This document shows positions 44,818-53,012 of a stretch of 64,000 bases of DNA, in pieces (position 1 is the first letter of the stretch; each line of letters opens with the position of its first letter). A program made the position numbers and the translations under genes. Origin of the DNA: JANJTY01 sp038257155 (GTDB taxonomy: Bacteria > Pseudomonadota > Gammaproteobacteria > Xanthomonadales > Xanthomonadaceae). Location: positions 1 to 64,000 of the forward strand of contig JBBSJP010000004.1 in NCBI GenBank assembly GCA_038257155.1, written 5' to 3'. The notes beneath the pieces were generated by a model. It did not search any database, was not told the DNA's origin, and was given only the letters and a program-made list of their open reading frames with translations.

Positions 44818-45104
44818 ATTCACCCCACCTCACAACGCGCAGGCTTGAGTCTGACCTTGGCCGCGCTCGTACTCGCGTCGGCACTGTAGGCCGCTGCGGC
44901 GCCAGCATTCGAAGTGGATCGGCCATTGCAGATTCGCCCTTGCTGAGACGTGCTTTCAATCGCGTCGATCTTCAGCTCGAGAAGATGGACCTTGCAACCG
45001 GCTACCCATTCACCCGAACTCTGCTCGATCCGGGTTGCATCACCTGCACTGAGCCCGACGTCGAAGTCTGCGAAGTCAATGGCTCATGCGAGAGACGTGG
45101 CTAA
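44818..45104 (+). pseudogene. Decayed small secreted protein gene
   Basis: A strong AAGGAG (44802-44807) precedes ATT 44818 where ATG would be expected. The frame then reads a signal-like HPTSQRAGLSLTLAALVLAS, then an in-frame TAG, AAAAPAFEVDRPLQIRPC and a stop. A second frame continues RRAFNRVDLQLEKMDLATGY, PFTRTLLDPGCITC and ends NGSCERRG with TAA at 45102-45104. Lost start, internal stop and frame change together indicate a decayed gene for a small Cys-containing secreted protein. The end overlaps the convergent TPR lipoprotein gene by 29 bases. Confidence 0.5.
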
Positions 45105-46452
45105 CCGATGCCACCGCATTGCCACAAAGGCTGCCCAGCTGCTTCGCCGTGGCTTCCAGCCCGGGCGGATTCAAGCCCGAATTGCGCGCCTTGCTCAGCG
45201 CGTGGCAGGCGCGATCGGTGTGTCCCGACGCATGCTCGGCGCGCGCCAGAAGCAGCCAGCTGCCGATATCCTTCCGAAGCCCGATGTTCAGCTGTGCCAG
45301 GCGCAGCGCCTCGGTGGAATTGCCCTGCTCCAGATGGAATTCCGCCGCATGCTGCCAGTTGGCCTGCGGGTGGTTTGCAATGCTTTGCTGCCACGCCTGT
45401 TCTGCGCGCTGCAGCGTTTGAGCTGCGGCCTGCGCATGCCCCAGAGCCTTCTGGGCTTCGGCCATCGGAGCGAGGAACTCGGGATTGCTGGTTTGACGGT
45501 AAACCTGCTCGTACAAGGCCAGCGCCGTTTCTGCGCGGCCAAGCAGCAGCTCGGTTTCGGCGAGGTGCTCGGAGGCCAGGTAGTAGCCGGGAAGCCGCAT
45601 GTGTGCCGCGCGAAAGTAGCGGTTGGCGCGTTCGATCTGGCCATTTTCAAGCAGGGCAATGCCGTGCTGGGTGTGCAGCCACGAGAGCACGAACGGCCCG
45701 GTTCCGCTGAACCGCAGTTCCGCTCGACTGAACAGGCGTTCTGCTTTTGGGAGATTCCCCTCAAGCACAGCGAGATTGCCCAGATAGGCGAGGGTGGTGA
45801 GGTCGCTGGCAGTGCGTGCCTGCTGACCTGCCCACTTCAGTGCTTGGTCCACATCACCCAATGCAAGTGCCAGCTGGGACTGCGCTTCCGGCAATCCACT
45901 GGCATCGGGCTTCAATTGCCGCGCCGTTTCGAGGTGCACCATCGACTCATCAAAGCGATGCCGAGCGGACGTCAATCGCGCTGCCAGCAAATGAGTTTGT
46001 GCATCGCCCGGTGCGGCCTGCAACAGTTCCTTGACCAGCGACTCGCTTCGGTCAAAGTCGCTTGCATCTCCCACGACGCGGGCGCGGAAATAAAGCAGCG
46101 ACGCGTACTGGAATTTCCAGCGCGGCGCGTGAGTTGTCTCGGAGCGCTGACGCAGCGTCTCGATCTGAGCGTCGATGTTGCGGAGGAAAATGGCGCCGTC
46201 TGTCGTGTGCACCGCGGTCAGTGACACCGGCTCGGCGGGCAGGCCTGCCACTGCGAGCAGTACGGCGGCAGGTGACTGCGTGTTGGAGACATCCGGTTCC
46301 TTGGAGGGACTCTCGCTGACCCGCAACGGCTGCGACTGGCAGGCCGACAGCGCCAGCGTCAAGCCGATTGCGACCCCGCCATGGGTCATCACCGAGAACC
46401 ACTGCCGGCCATTGCGGCCGACAGTGGAGGCAAGCGGACTACGAGCAGGCAT
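45076..46452 (-). CDS. TPR-repeat lipoprotein of the DUF4331 operon
   Basis: This 458-residue protein starts at ATG 46452, only two bases after the stop of the DUF4331 gene, so the two are an operon. The signal peptide (MTHGGVAIGLTLALSACQSQ) contains a lipobox (LSAC). The mature part is a long run of TPR helices, for example ESLVKELLQAAPGDAQTHLL, AYLGNLAVLEGNLPKAERLF and GYYLASEHLAETELLLGRAE, ending HALSKARNSGLNPPGLEATA. TPR lipoproteins next to DUF4331 genes are a recurrent arrangement. It probably acts as a scaffold with the DUF4331 product in the envelope. Confidence 0.85.
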   Translation of the reverse strand: MPARSPLASTVGRNGRQWFSVMTHGGVAIGLTLALSACQSQPLRVSESPSKEPDVSNTQSPAAVLLAVAGLPAEPVSLTAVHTTDGAIFLRNIDAQIETLRQRSETTHAPRWKFQYASLLYFRARVVGDASDFDRSESLVKELLQAAPGDAQTHLLAARLTSARHRFDESMVHLETARQLKPDASGLPEAQSQLALALGDVDQALKWAGQQARTASDLTTLAYLGNLAVLEGNLPKAERLFSRAELRFSGTGPFVLSWLHTQHGIALLENGQIERANRYFRAAHMRLPGYYLASEHLAETELLLGRAETALALYEQVYRQTSNPEFLAPMAEAQKALGHAQAAAQTLQRAEQAWQQSIANHPQANWQHAAEFHLEQGNSTEALRLAQLNIGLRKDIGSWLLLARAEHASGHTDRACHALSKARNSGLNPPGLEATAKQLGSLCGNAVASVSHVSRMSH

Positions 46453-46454
46453 GC

Positions 46455-47963
46455 TCAGTTTGGATCAGCGAGAAAAGGGAAGCTGGTGCGGAACTCGCGA
46501 TCATTGGCGTCGACGTTGTCGCTGACCGCCGCGCCCACCGCCGCACCCAAGGTGGCGTCGATGACATCAACGTCCAGGGTGCGACCGCCACAGGCTGCGG
46601 GAGCGCCGCCGCCGGCCAACTCGACGGCCAGGTAGGCGCCGCAAGTAGGAACGTTCATGTCGATGATCAGACGATCGTCCGCCAGCACCCCAGCCAGCGC
46701 CGTGGAACTGCCCAGCAGGAGATTTCCTGATACACCATCCAGCGAGTCATAGACGTCTAGGGATGCAGCCATGTCCGCCGCAAACAAGCCCACCCACTCG
46801 CTCACCGCTGCGGAAGCGTTGTACTCGTCCTTGCGTGCGGCAGGAATCAAGGCGGTATTGATGGCGGGTCGGCCCATGCGTTCCTTCTGGAAGGCGAGGT
46901 GGGCCTTGTTTGAGCTCGCTGCCTGCTCGCCGGCGCTGAAAAACTGGCAATCGGCAATATCGTCGGCCGGGCGATTGTTCAGCACATAACTGCTTTCGCC
47001 GTACTCCGGAAAGTTGCTGTTGGCGGAGTACTCGACCGTGCCGCTGGTACAGCTGCTGAAGTTGACCGTTGCGGTGCCGTGCGCCACACCGGTGACCGTG
47101 CCGGTCGGCAGCGGCTGGCCAAACTCACCCCCGTCGAACTCGCGCATCTCCAGCGTTGCACCATTGCCGGTAGCCGGACCGTTGCCCTGCAGCCAGTAGC
47201 GGTTGCCCATAGTGTCGAAGCCGAAGTAAGCCGCGGCAACATGCAAGTCACCCTCGACGTCGTAGGTTGAGAAGTACCAGCCTTCGCCCGAGTTGCCGGA
47301 ATCCCACCAGGGGCCATTCAGACCGCGATTGATACCGGTGCCGCCAACGCGGGCGCTGGTCACGTAGGTCTTGGCCGTCATGTCGGCAGCGCCATTGGGC
47401 GCCAGTGCGGCGCGATCGATACCGATCACAATGGCGAGCGTGTTGAGTCCGGCGAAGAAGTCGGTTCCTGGGTCGGTAAACGCCGGCGTGAGCGTTGCTA
47501 CCGTGGTATTAAAGGCCGCCAGATCGAAGAAGAAGGGGTCGTCAAACAGGCCAGCCTGGACGCGGAAGTCGCCTTCCACGTTCATTGATCCGACGGGACC
47601 GGCGACGCTGCGATTGCCAGGCGCAGTGCAGTTGACCCGCTGGTCGACGCTGAAGGTGCACTGGATCGAACTCATCCCGCCGCCAAGGCCTTCGAACCAG
47701 AAATCATAGACAACGGCGTCGGAAAACTGACTGGCACCGGTGGCCAGCGGATTGAGGGTCAATACGGCGATCAGTTCGTCCGCATCATTCGGGTTCACGA
47801 ACACGTAGTAATCGTTGATGTCGGATGCCGGATCGGCAGCGACGGCTGGTGAGTCCAGGTGATCGGCCGCAAATGCCGGCAGGCCGAGGCAGAACGCAAG
47901 GCTCAGCGATGTTGCCAGCAAGCCGCGCTTGAGTGATTTATGGGAGTTGAGGTTCGATGACAT
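46455..47963 (-). CDS. Exported DUF4331 protein with an inserted domain
   Basis: This 502-residue protein starts at ATG 47963 with GGAGG upstream. After a signal peptide (GLLATSLSLAFCLGLPAFAA) come DUF4331 features: DHLDSPAVAADPASDINDYY at the N-terminus, then FVNPNDADELIAVLTLNP, and late GRPAINTALIP with EYN. A segment of about 135 residues (about 209-343), GPWWDSGNSGEGWYFSTYDV then GNRYWLQGNGPATGNG and FSSCTSGTVEY, is the separate GLxGxWWxxxxSGQG-type beta domain seen in other Lysobacterales proteins. It sits inside the DUF4331 domain, whose C-terminal part resumes after it. DUF4331 proteins are exported and of unknown biochemistry. Confidence 0.85.
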   Translation of the reverse strand: MSSNLNSHKSLKRGLLATSLSLAFCLGLPAFAADHLDSPAVAADPASDINDYYVFVNPNDADELIAVLTLNPLATGASQFSDAVVYDFWFEGLGGGMSSIQCTFSVDQRVNCTAPGNRSVAGPVGSMNVEGDFRVQAGLFDDPFFFDLAAFNTTVATLTPAFTDPGTDFFAGLNTLAIVIGIDRAALAPNGAADMTAKTYVTSARVGGTGINRGLNGPWWDSGNSGEGWYFSTYDVEGDLHVAAAYFGFDTMGNRYWLQGNGPATGNGATLEMREFDGGEFGQPLPTGTVTGVAHGTATVNFSSCTSGTVEYSANSNFPEYGESSYVLNNRPADDIADCQFFSAGEQAASSNKAHLAFQKERMGRPAINTALIPAARKDEYNASAAVSEWVGLFAADMAASLDVYDSLDGVSGNLLLGSSTALAGVLADDRLIIDMNVPTCGAYLAVELAGGGAPAACGGRTLDVDVIDATLGAAVGAAVSDNVDANDREFRTSFPFLADPN

Positions 47964-48380
47964 GTGCAGCCCTCCAAGGGGAGTGGACGCCGCCAGATGA
48001 CGGGCGAGACCGTAAGGCTGCAGGACGTCAGGAAAAACACGGGCGCTTCAATCGGAACCCGCCGTACATCCCCTGACGCCGCGCCCGAACCTTCGGACTA
48101 ACGCGCTCCTAGCATTTCGCGGGCGCAATGAAACCCGCGTGAAATGCCGTGAAGGGTGAGTCAAGAGTGCGAGCCGCGACCCCACACTTTGCCGAGCAGG
48201 CGTTTGGCACGGTGGTGCTTCCGGAAAACGCTTGCCGCGAAGATCATCGCCTTTGCCTGACGATCGCGAAAGCCTGTTCAAGCACCGAATGCCCGACATC
48301 CGTGCTGTCCGAAAAATTCAAGGCGCCGGTCAATATGCCTCGCTCGCCAGCGGTTGGGGAAACCGTCGGTATCTTCGCCG
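47964..48380. other. Intergenic region upstream of DUF4331 operon
   Basis: These 417 bases lie between the 3' end of the FAD oxidoreductase gene and the start of the DUF4331 gene, both on the minus strand. The DUF4331 promoter should be here, but no confident -35/-10 pair, palindrome or gene was seen. A GGAGG ribosome-binding site lies at the edge nearest the start. Confidence 0.4.
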
Positions 48381-50108
48381 TCAGATGCTGGCTGCCACGA
48401 TCACACTCGCGATCGAAAACAGCACAAGCCCTGTCACGACGAGCACGTGTGGAGCGCCGATGCGGTACAGGACGTCATCGACAGCGCCGAATGCACGCAG
48501 CAGTGGTGGCAGGTATTGCGGCAACACTTCAATATCCGGTTCGAGTACACGAGCCGCGCGGCGACCGCTTTCCACCGCGGCCTCGACACTCCAGACATCC
48601 GCATTGGTGCGCGTATGCGCGCCGGCCAGTACGAGGTTTGGCACCGGCGTGCGTTGCGACGGCAGGAAGGCTTGAGTGTTGGTCGTCGTGACCCATTTCG
48701 GTTGACGTGGCTGGATGCCGGTCTCCGAAAAGGTCCATTCGTGCCACACCTCGATGCGCTCGATCGCAAACGACGCGAGCGGACGGTCCTGGTTCGCTTC
48801 ACGCACCAGCGCATCGAGTGCTTTGCAGCGCAGCAGTTGCGATTCCACTTCGTCGATGAACTCGGCCTCCGTGCAGTGTTCGACCGCTCGCCCGAACAAT
48901 CGCCCGGGGACGGACGACACGCAGGATGTTCCGGTCCACAGCGAGCCAACGTCGTCGCCCAGCGGAACTGCCGAGTCCCACACCTGCTCCTGCGCGAACA
49001 TCGTCAGGTTGAATTCCGAGTCAGAGATCACCAGCGCGCAACGTGCCCGCGGCCAGCGGATGCGCTCGGAAAACGCGATCCGGAAAGAGACCTGGGTATG
49101 CGGACCGTCCTGCGTCAGCGGTTGGAACAGACGCAACTCGGCGAGTGCCTCCAGGGTCGGCGTGCGCGCGAGAATGTCGCGTGCGGAAAAGGGATTGAGT
49201 GCCAGCACGTGTGCGTCGGCCTCGACCCGCGTGCCGTCTTCGAAATGCGCGGCATGGATGCCGCCGGCATCGCCATCGAGCCGCTGCAGTTGATGCTCAA
49301 AGTGAAACGTGACGCCGCGGGCCCGGAGATCGCGCACCCACGGCGCGAACCAGGATTCGCTGCTAGGCCCGCGCAACAGCAGCCAACCGGACCGCGCGCC
49401 CTGCGACCATGCCGGGCCCTCGGCATCCGCCGGATGGACATGGCACGGCTTGGTGACCAGTTGGCGACGGAAGAACAGCCCTGCCGTATGCAGCGACACG
49501 CATTTCCAGTCTGAACCAATCCATGGTCCGAAGCAGGAAACCCACTGCGACCACGCCGCAGGTGACAGCACCCGACGCCAAGCCAGGTGGGCGAGTCGCT
49601 TTGCGTACACTTCGCGACTGCGGCGATGTGAGGTCCACGTCTTGACCATGACCCAGGCCCAGCCCAGCGATTCGAGGCGGGTCATGCGGAACATCCGGCG
49701 CACGTCCGGAAACGTCCAGCCGGTGTCATCGAACTGCGCGTCGCCACTGTCTGGCGCAACACCGAAATCCACCGGCCGAGACAGCGCACGCTCGTAAATG
49801 GAGCCGCCGGCGTCAAAGGGAATCTGCCGCATCACCGCGAACGCGTTGTGATACCAGGGGCCAAGACCGTGCCAGGAGTATTCCGACGGCATGTCGCGAT
49901 CGCCCCCGCAACGAGCACTACGGAAGAATCCGCCGGCGTCGTGGTTCACTTCGTAGATGTCGACGCGCCATCCGCGGCGTACCAGCTCGTGCGCGACAGT
50001 CAGGCCAGCAACGCCTGCGCCGTAGATTGCAGCGGATTTTCCTCCGGAGGCGGGCATCGACGCATCAATGCGTTCGGCCTTCTGAGCGCGAGCGTGGTCG
50101 CTCATCAT
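48381..50108 (-). CDS. FAD-dependent amine oxidase/desaturase-like protein with C-terminal membrane segment
   Basis: This 575-residue protein has the dinucleotide motif GAGVAG at 30-35 within AAIYGAGVAGLTVAHELVRR, followed by VDIYEVNHDAGGFFRSA, the FAD-binding start of the amine oxidase/phytoene desaturase/hydroxysqualene dehydroxylase superfamily. Near the C-terminus NLVLAGAHTRTNADVWSVEA matches the second FAD site of this family. A hydrophobic segment at the end (VLVVTGLVLFSIASVIVAAS) suggests membrane anchoring. The substrate is not inferable; carotenoid or isoprenoid oxidation is possible, but no such genes are adjacent. The start at 50108 is uncertain because no ribosome-binding site is clear. 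Confidence 0.78.
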   Translation of the reverse strand: MMSDHARAQKAERIDASMPASGGKSAAIYGAGVAGLTVAHELVRRGWRVDIYEVNHDAGGFFRSARCGGDRDMPSEYSWHGLGPWYHNAFAVMRQIPFDAGGSIYERALSRPVDFGVAPDSGDAQFDDTGWTFPDVRRMFRMTRLESLGWAWVMVKTWTSHRRSREVYAKRLAHLAWRRVLSPAAWSQWVSCFGPWIGSDWKCVSLHTAGLFFRRQLVTKPCHVHPADAEGPAWSQGARSGWLLLRGPSSESWFAPWVRDLRARGVTFHFEHQLQRLDGDAGGIHAAHFEDGTRVEADAHVLALNPFSARDILARTPTLEALAELRLFQPLTQDGPHTQVSFRIAFSERIRWPRARCALVISDSEFNLTMFAQEQVWDSAVPLGDDVGSLWTGTSCVSSVPGRLFGRAVEHCTEAEFIDEVESQLLRCKALDALVREANQDRPLASFAIERIEVWHEWTFSETGIQPRQPKWVTTTNTQAFLPSQRTPVPNLVLAGAHTRTNADVWSVEAAVESGRRAARVLEPDIEVLPQYLPPLLRAFGAVDDVLYRIGAPHVLVVTGLVLFSIASVIVAASI

Positions 50109-50239
50109 CCGGTTTCAGCGGCCGACGCACGAGATCAAGGACACCGACACACCGCTGGCTGCAGGCATCGCCATTGATGTGTTGGTCGGACGCACGGTTC
50201 GCCGGTGGGCGAGCAGGACTCCTGCGTGCTCATCCTGGC

Positions 50240-51163
50240 TCATGAAGGACTGGTCTGTGCACACGTGTAAAAGCCGCCGTATCCAGCTTCGACGCCAGCG
50301 TCGATCTGCATGATGGCGTCGACTTCGACCGTTGCCTCCGCGTCATGGCTATTGTCCGCTTCGCTTAGCGGAGCCAGCGCAATCGACATTCCGGGCGTGG
50401 CCAGCTCCAGGCGCCCTGACCATGGTTGCATTGGCGAAGCGAATGATCCCGAAAGCTCGAACAGCTTTCCGTTGACCTTGGCTACCGCGCGACTCTCATT
50501 GACGTTCGGATCCACGCCTATGGCCAGGACGGCCGGTGAAGAGCGCCCGTAACTGAAAGCACAGCGCGGGCCCTTGCCGATCACCCCTTCGATTTCCGTC
50601 GCGGTCATTTCTTCCAGATCGGTCCTGGCCGGATTTGCCTGGCGGATGGCATCGGTTGCCGACACCATTCGGGGCGGCGATACGGTTTCCTCTGCTGGTG
50701 ATTTCAAGATGTCCGCGTCAGCCAGTTGCCGGACGAGATAGCGCATCTCGGCAATCTCCTTGCGTTGCGCCTCGATGATCTCGTCTGCCAGCTTGCGAAC
50801 CCGCCTGTCCTCGATGTGCGCTCGACCACTCGTAAGTATCGCTATCGAATGGTGAGGAATCATCGCCTGCATATAGTCCGTCCCGCTGATCGTCGCCTGG
50901 CTTCGAATTACCCACAGCGACAATGCGAAGACCAGCGCGCTGCCAACGAAGATCGCTGTGTTCACTGTCTTGTTCTTGTACATGCCCAGCATGAAGGCCA
51001 GCATGATGATTGCCATGGCGGCAGCCATCAGCAAGGCCATCCAGGCGCGCATCTCGCTCCAGAATACGTGTTCCCATGCGAAGGTATTGAGGTACATCAG
51101 GGCGAGCATCACGATGCTGGAAGTAGCCAGCATTGCGGCAAATCGCCAGTATGAGGTCTGCAT
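50240..51163 (-). CDS. DUF305 membrane protein
   Basis: This 307-residue protein starts at ATG 51163. Three transmembrane segments (MLATSSIVMLALMYLNTFAW, MALLMAAAMAIIMLAFMLGM, AIFVGSALVFALSLWVI) precede a DUF305 domain with DYMQAMIPHHSIAILTS (96-112, Met/His-rich) and LADEIIEAQRKEIAEMRYLV. DUF305 proteins often occur in copper or metal-stress loci, and the Met/His residues could bind metal. The C-terminal 150 residues form a second domain (GPRCAFSYGRSSPAVLAIG) ending GGFYTC. A perfect 22-bp palindrome starts 46 bases upstream. It is not adjacent to other copper genes. Confidence 0.82.
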   Translation of the reverse strand: MQTSYWRFAAMLATSSIVMLALMYLNTFAWEHVFWSEMRAWMALLMAAAMAIIMLAFMLGMYKNKTVNTAIFVGSALVFALSLWVIRSQATISGTDYMQAMIPHHSIAILTSGRAHIEDRRVRKLADEIIEAQRKEIAEMRYLVRQLADADILKSPAEETVSPPRMVSATDAIRQANPARTDLEEMTATEIEGVIGKGPRCAFSYGRSSPAVLAIGVDPNVNESRAVAKVNGKLFELSGSFASPMQPWSGRLELATPGMSIALAPLSEADNSHDAEATVEVDAIMQIDAGVEAGYGGFYTCAQTSPS

Positions 51164-51209
51164 GTTTTCTCTCCTGCCTGGCCTGCGCCAGGGTTCGCGC
51201 GGTTGCGTG

Positions 51210-51231
51210 TGTGCTTCGTCCGAAGCACACG
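51210..51231. promoter_or_regulatory. 22-bp perfect palindrome upstream of DUF305 gene
   Basis: Arms GTGTGCTTCG and CGAAGCACAC flank a two-base centre (TC), a perfect dyad 46 bases before the start codon. This is a strong operator candidate for a dimeric regulator; alternatively it could form a short hairpin in the leader RNA. Confidence 0.6.
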
Positions 51232-51255
51232 GACACCCTGCATTCGCCGGGGTTT

Positions 51256-51275
51256 ACTGCCCTTGAATGGGCAGT
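51256..51275. repeat. Inverted repeat (7-bp arms, 6-base loop)
   Basis: ACTGCCC and GGGCAGT flank a six-base loop, about 95 bases upstream of the DUF305 gene and downstream of the DUF2254 gene (both read on the minus strand). It may be a terminator stem for the latter or a regulatory site. There is no clear U-tract. Confidence 0.35.
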
Positions 51276-51405
51276 GAGCCGTATGAGCGATAGACGCTAG
51301 ACAAGCAGCAATTGACCAGCGGTGACCACGATGCGGGAATCATGTCGCGCGAGAAATGGCGTTGCGACTTTCCGTAGCCGGCCAGTCCGCGCCCAGCACG
51401 CGTGG

Positions 51406-52686
51406 TCAAGCGGCAAACGCGGCCGCCTTCCGGACGAGCGCGAGATCTTCGGATACTTGCATGTTCTTTTCGGCACGAGTCAACGCAAGGCGGGCGTGGC
51501 GCTTGGCGTTGTCGCGCATCGACTTGTCGCCGATGGCGGCCAAGGATTCGAGCGCCTTGAGTAGTCTTACGACCACCTCCACCATGCCGGCTCCGTCTCG
51601 AGCGGTGCCGGTAAATGCGTCATCAAACAGGTCAGCCAGGGACAACTCAGGTGCGGCAACGCGGTCGTACTTCACCTCGCAGGTCGCGTTCGTCTTGCCA
51701 CGATCGTGCCATGCCGCTAACAGGCGGACCAAGGTGCCCGTGACATCGATGGCGGTTCCAGGGTCGTTGACCGCCGGTGAAAGCGCGCGGCTGGCAATCT
51801 CCGAAAGGACCACCAGGCCAAACCGCGGATCCTGATCAAAGACCCGTGAGTCGCCGATGACGAACGCGGCAGCAATCGCCTTGGTGTCTTGCTCCGACAC
51901 GCTGCCGCTGGTATCGCCAACAACCCAGGCGATAGGGCGGTCTGGGGTGCAGAAAGTGCCGGGCAAGACGGCCACCAGGATTCTCAGTCCCGACGCATTG
52001 GCGCGCTTTTGCAGGGTGGCAGCATCAACCCGTTGCAGGTAGCCGATGCAGTTCCCAAAGACCGCCTGACTATGGTCTGGTGGGATGAACGCAGCAACGC
52101 CGCCAAGTCGCGGCGCGGATTGTCGCGTCCGAATGGCTTCAGCGGCGGCCTTTTCAACCACGTCAACGGCATGGACTACCCGGCCAAGCCTGGCGATACT
52201 ATCAACCCAGCGAATGAAGGTGATTATCACCACAGCGAGAACGAATATGGTCAGCGCGAACAGCAGGAACTGTCCTGCCTTGCCGGAGAACTGACCATTC
52301 ATCAGCGCCACAAGCGCGACTACGCTGTAGATGAAGGCACCCATGAATGCAGAGAGTGCATTCTGTGAAAGTCCGTCCCCGACGATGAGTGGAAACGCGC
52401 GCGGTGTCGCGGAACGACTCGCCGACGCATAAGCGGCCACCATCGAGGCCACGGCGAAGGTCGCCATCATCAGCATGCTGGACGCCATTATCTTGAGCAG
52501 GGTTTCGACCGAATCCCTGGCGACTTCGGGCAGGAAACGGCCAAGGTCCTTCGTGTCCATGAGGTCAGCAAGAAATACTGCGCCGATGGAAAGCACACAG
52601 ACGAAGAGCGGCTTGATCCATAGCCTCTCGCGGATCCGACTGATGACGAAGCTGACCTGGTCCAACACCATCGGCGATCCTGACAA
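51406..52686 (-). CDS. DUF2254 membrane protein
   Basis: This 426-residue protein starts at ATG 52686 (52671 is also possible). It has four N-terminal transmembrane segments (LFVCVLSIGAVFLADLM, LMMATFAVASMVAAYASASR, AFMGAFIYSVVALVALM, FLLFALTIFVLAVVIITFI), then a soluble domain with the DUF2254 signatures SRALSPAVNDPGTAIDVTGT and DPRFGLVVLSEIA. The family is widespread and uncharacterised. No neighbour indicates its role. Confidence 0.85.
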   Translation of the reverse strand: MSGSPMVLDQVSFVISRIRERLWIKPLFVCVLSIGAVFLADLMDTKDLGRFLPEVARDSVETLLKIMASSMLMMATFAVASMVAAYASASRSATPRAFPLIVGDGLSQNALSAFMGAFIYSVVALVALMNGQFSGKAGQFLLFALTIFVLAVVIITFIRWVDSIARLGRVVHAVDVVEKAAAEAIRTRQSAPRLGGVAAFIPPDHSQAVFGNCIGYLQRVDAATLQKRANASGLRILVAVLPGTFCTPDRPIAWVVGDTSGSVSEQDTKAIAAAFVIGDSRVFDQDPRFGLVVLSEIASRALSPAVNDPGTAIDVTGTLVRLLAAWHDRGKTNATCEVKYDRVAAPELSLADLFDDAFTGTARDGAGMVEVVVRLLKALESLAAIGDKSMRDNAKRHARLALTRAEKNMQVSEDLALVRKAAAFAA

Positions 52687-53012
52687 AGGGTGGGATCGAG
52701 ACTACACGGGACTGTCTGAACCTCTTGCCCTGCCTGTCACCAGAAAAGGAGCATCGGATGGGTTCCTCGCAAGGGAAGAATCTCTACTTGGAAAATTGTC
52801 CCGTGCTTTGACGCGCCGGCTGTCCGCGCATCTTCGACGCCGTTACCAAGCGGGCGCATCGTGGAGGACAAGAAGCCGATCCAGAACGCCGCATACGTCA
52901 AATGCGCGATCTCCATCTCCCCCGGGGCCAAATCAGTCGTGCCGAACGGTGCTATCCGCGAAGTCGAATGTGTCACCGTCCATATCACGCTCAGACATTG
53001 GGGAAACCACGC
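52687..53012. other. Intergenic region with possible gene remnant
   Basis: These 326 bases lie between two minus-strand genes. A minus-strand stretch reads AHLTYAAFWIGFLSSTMRP, which is protein-like and might be a short gene or remnant (about 52737-52988). There is no ribosome-binding site or similarity to support it. No clear palindrome is seen. Confidence 0.3.
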
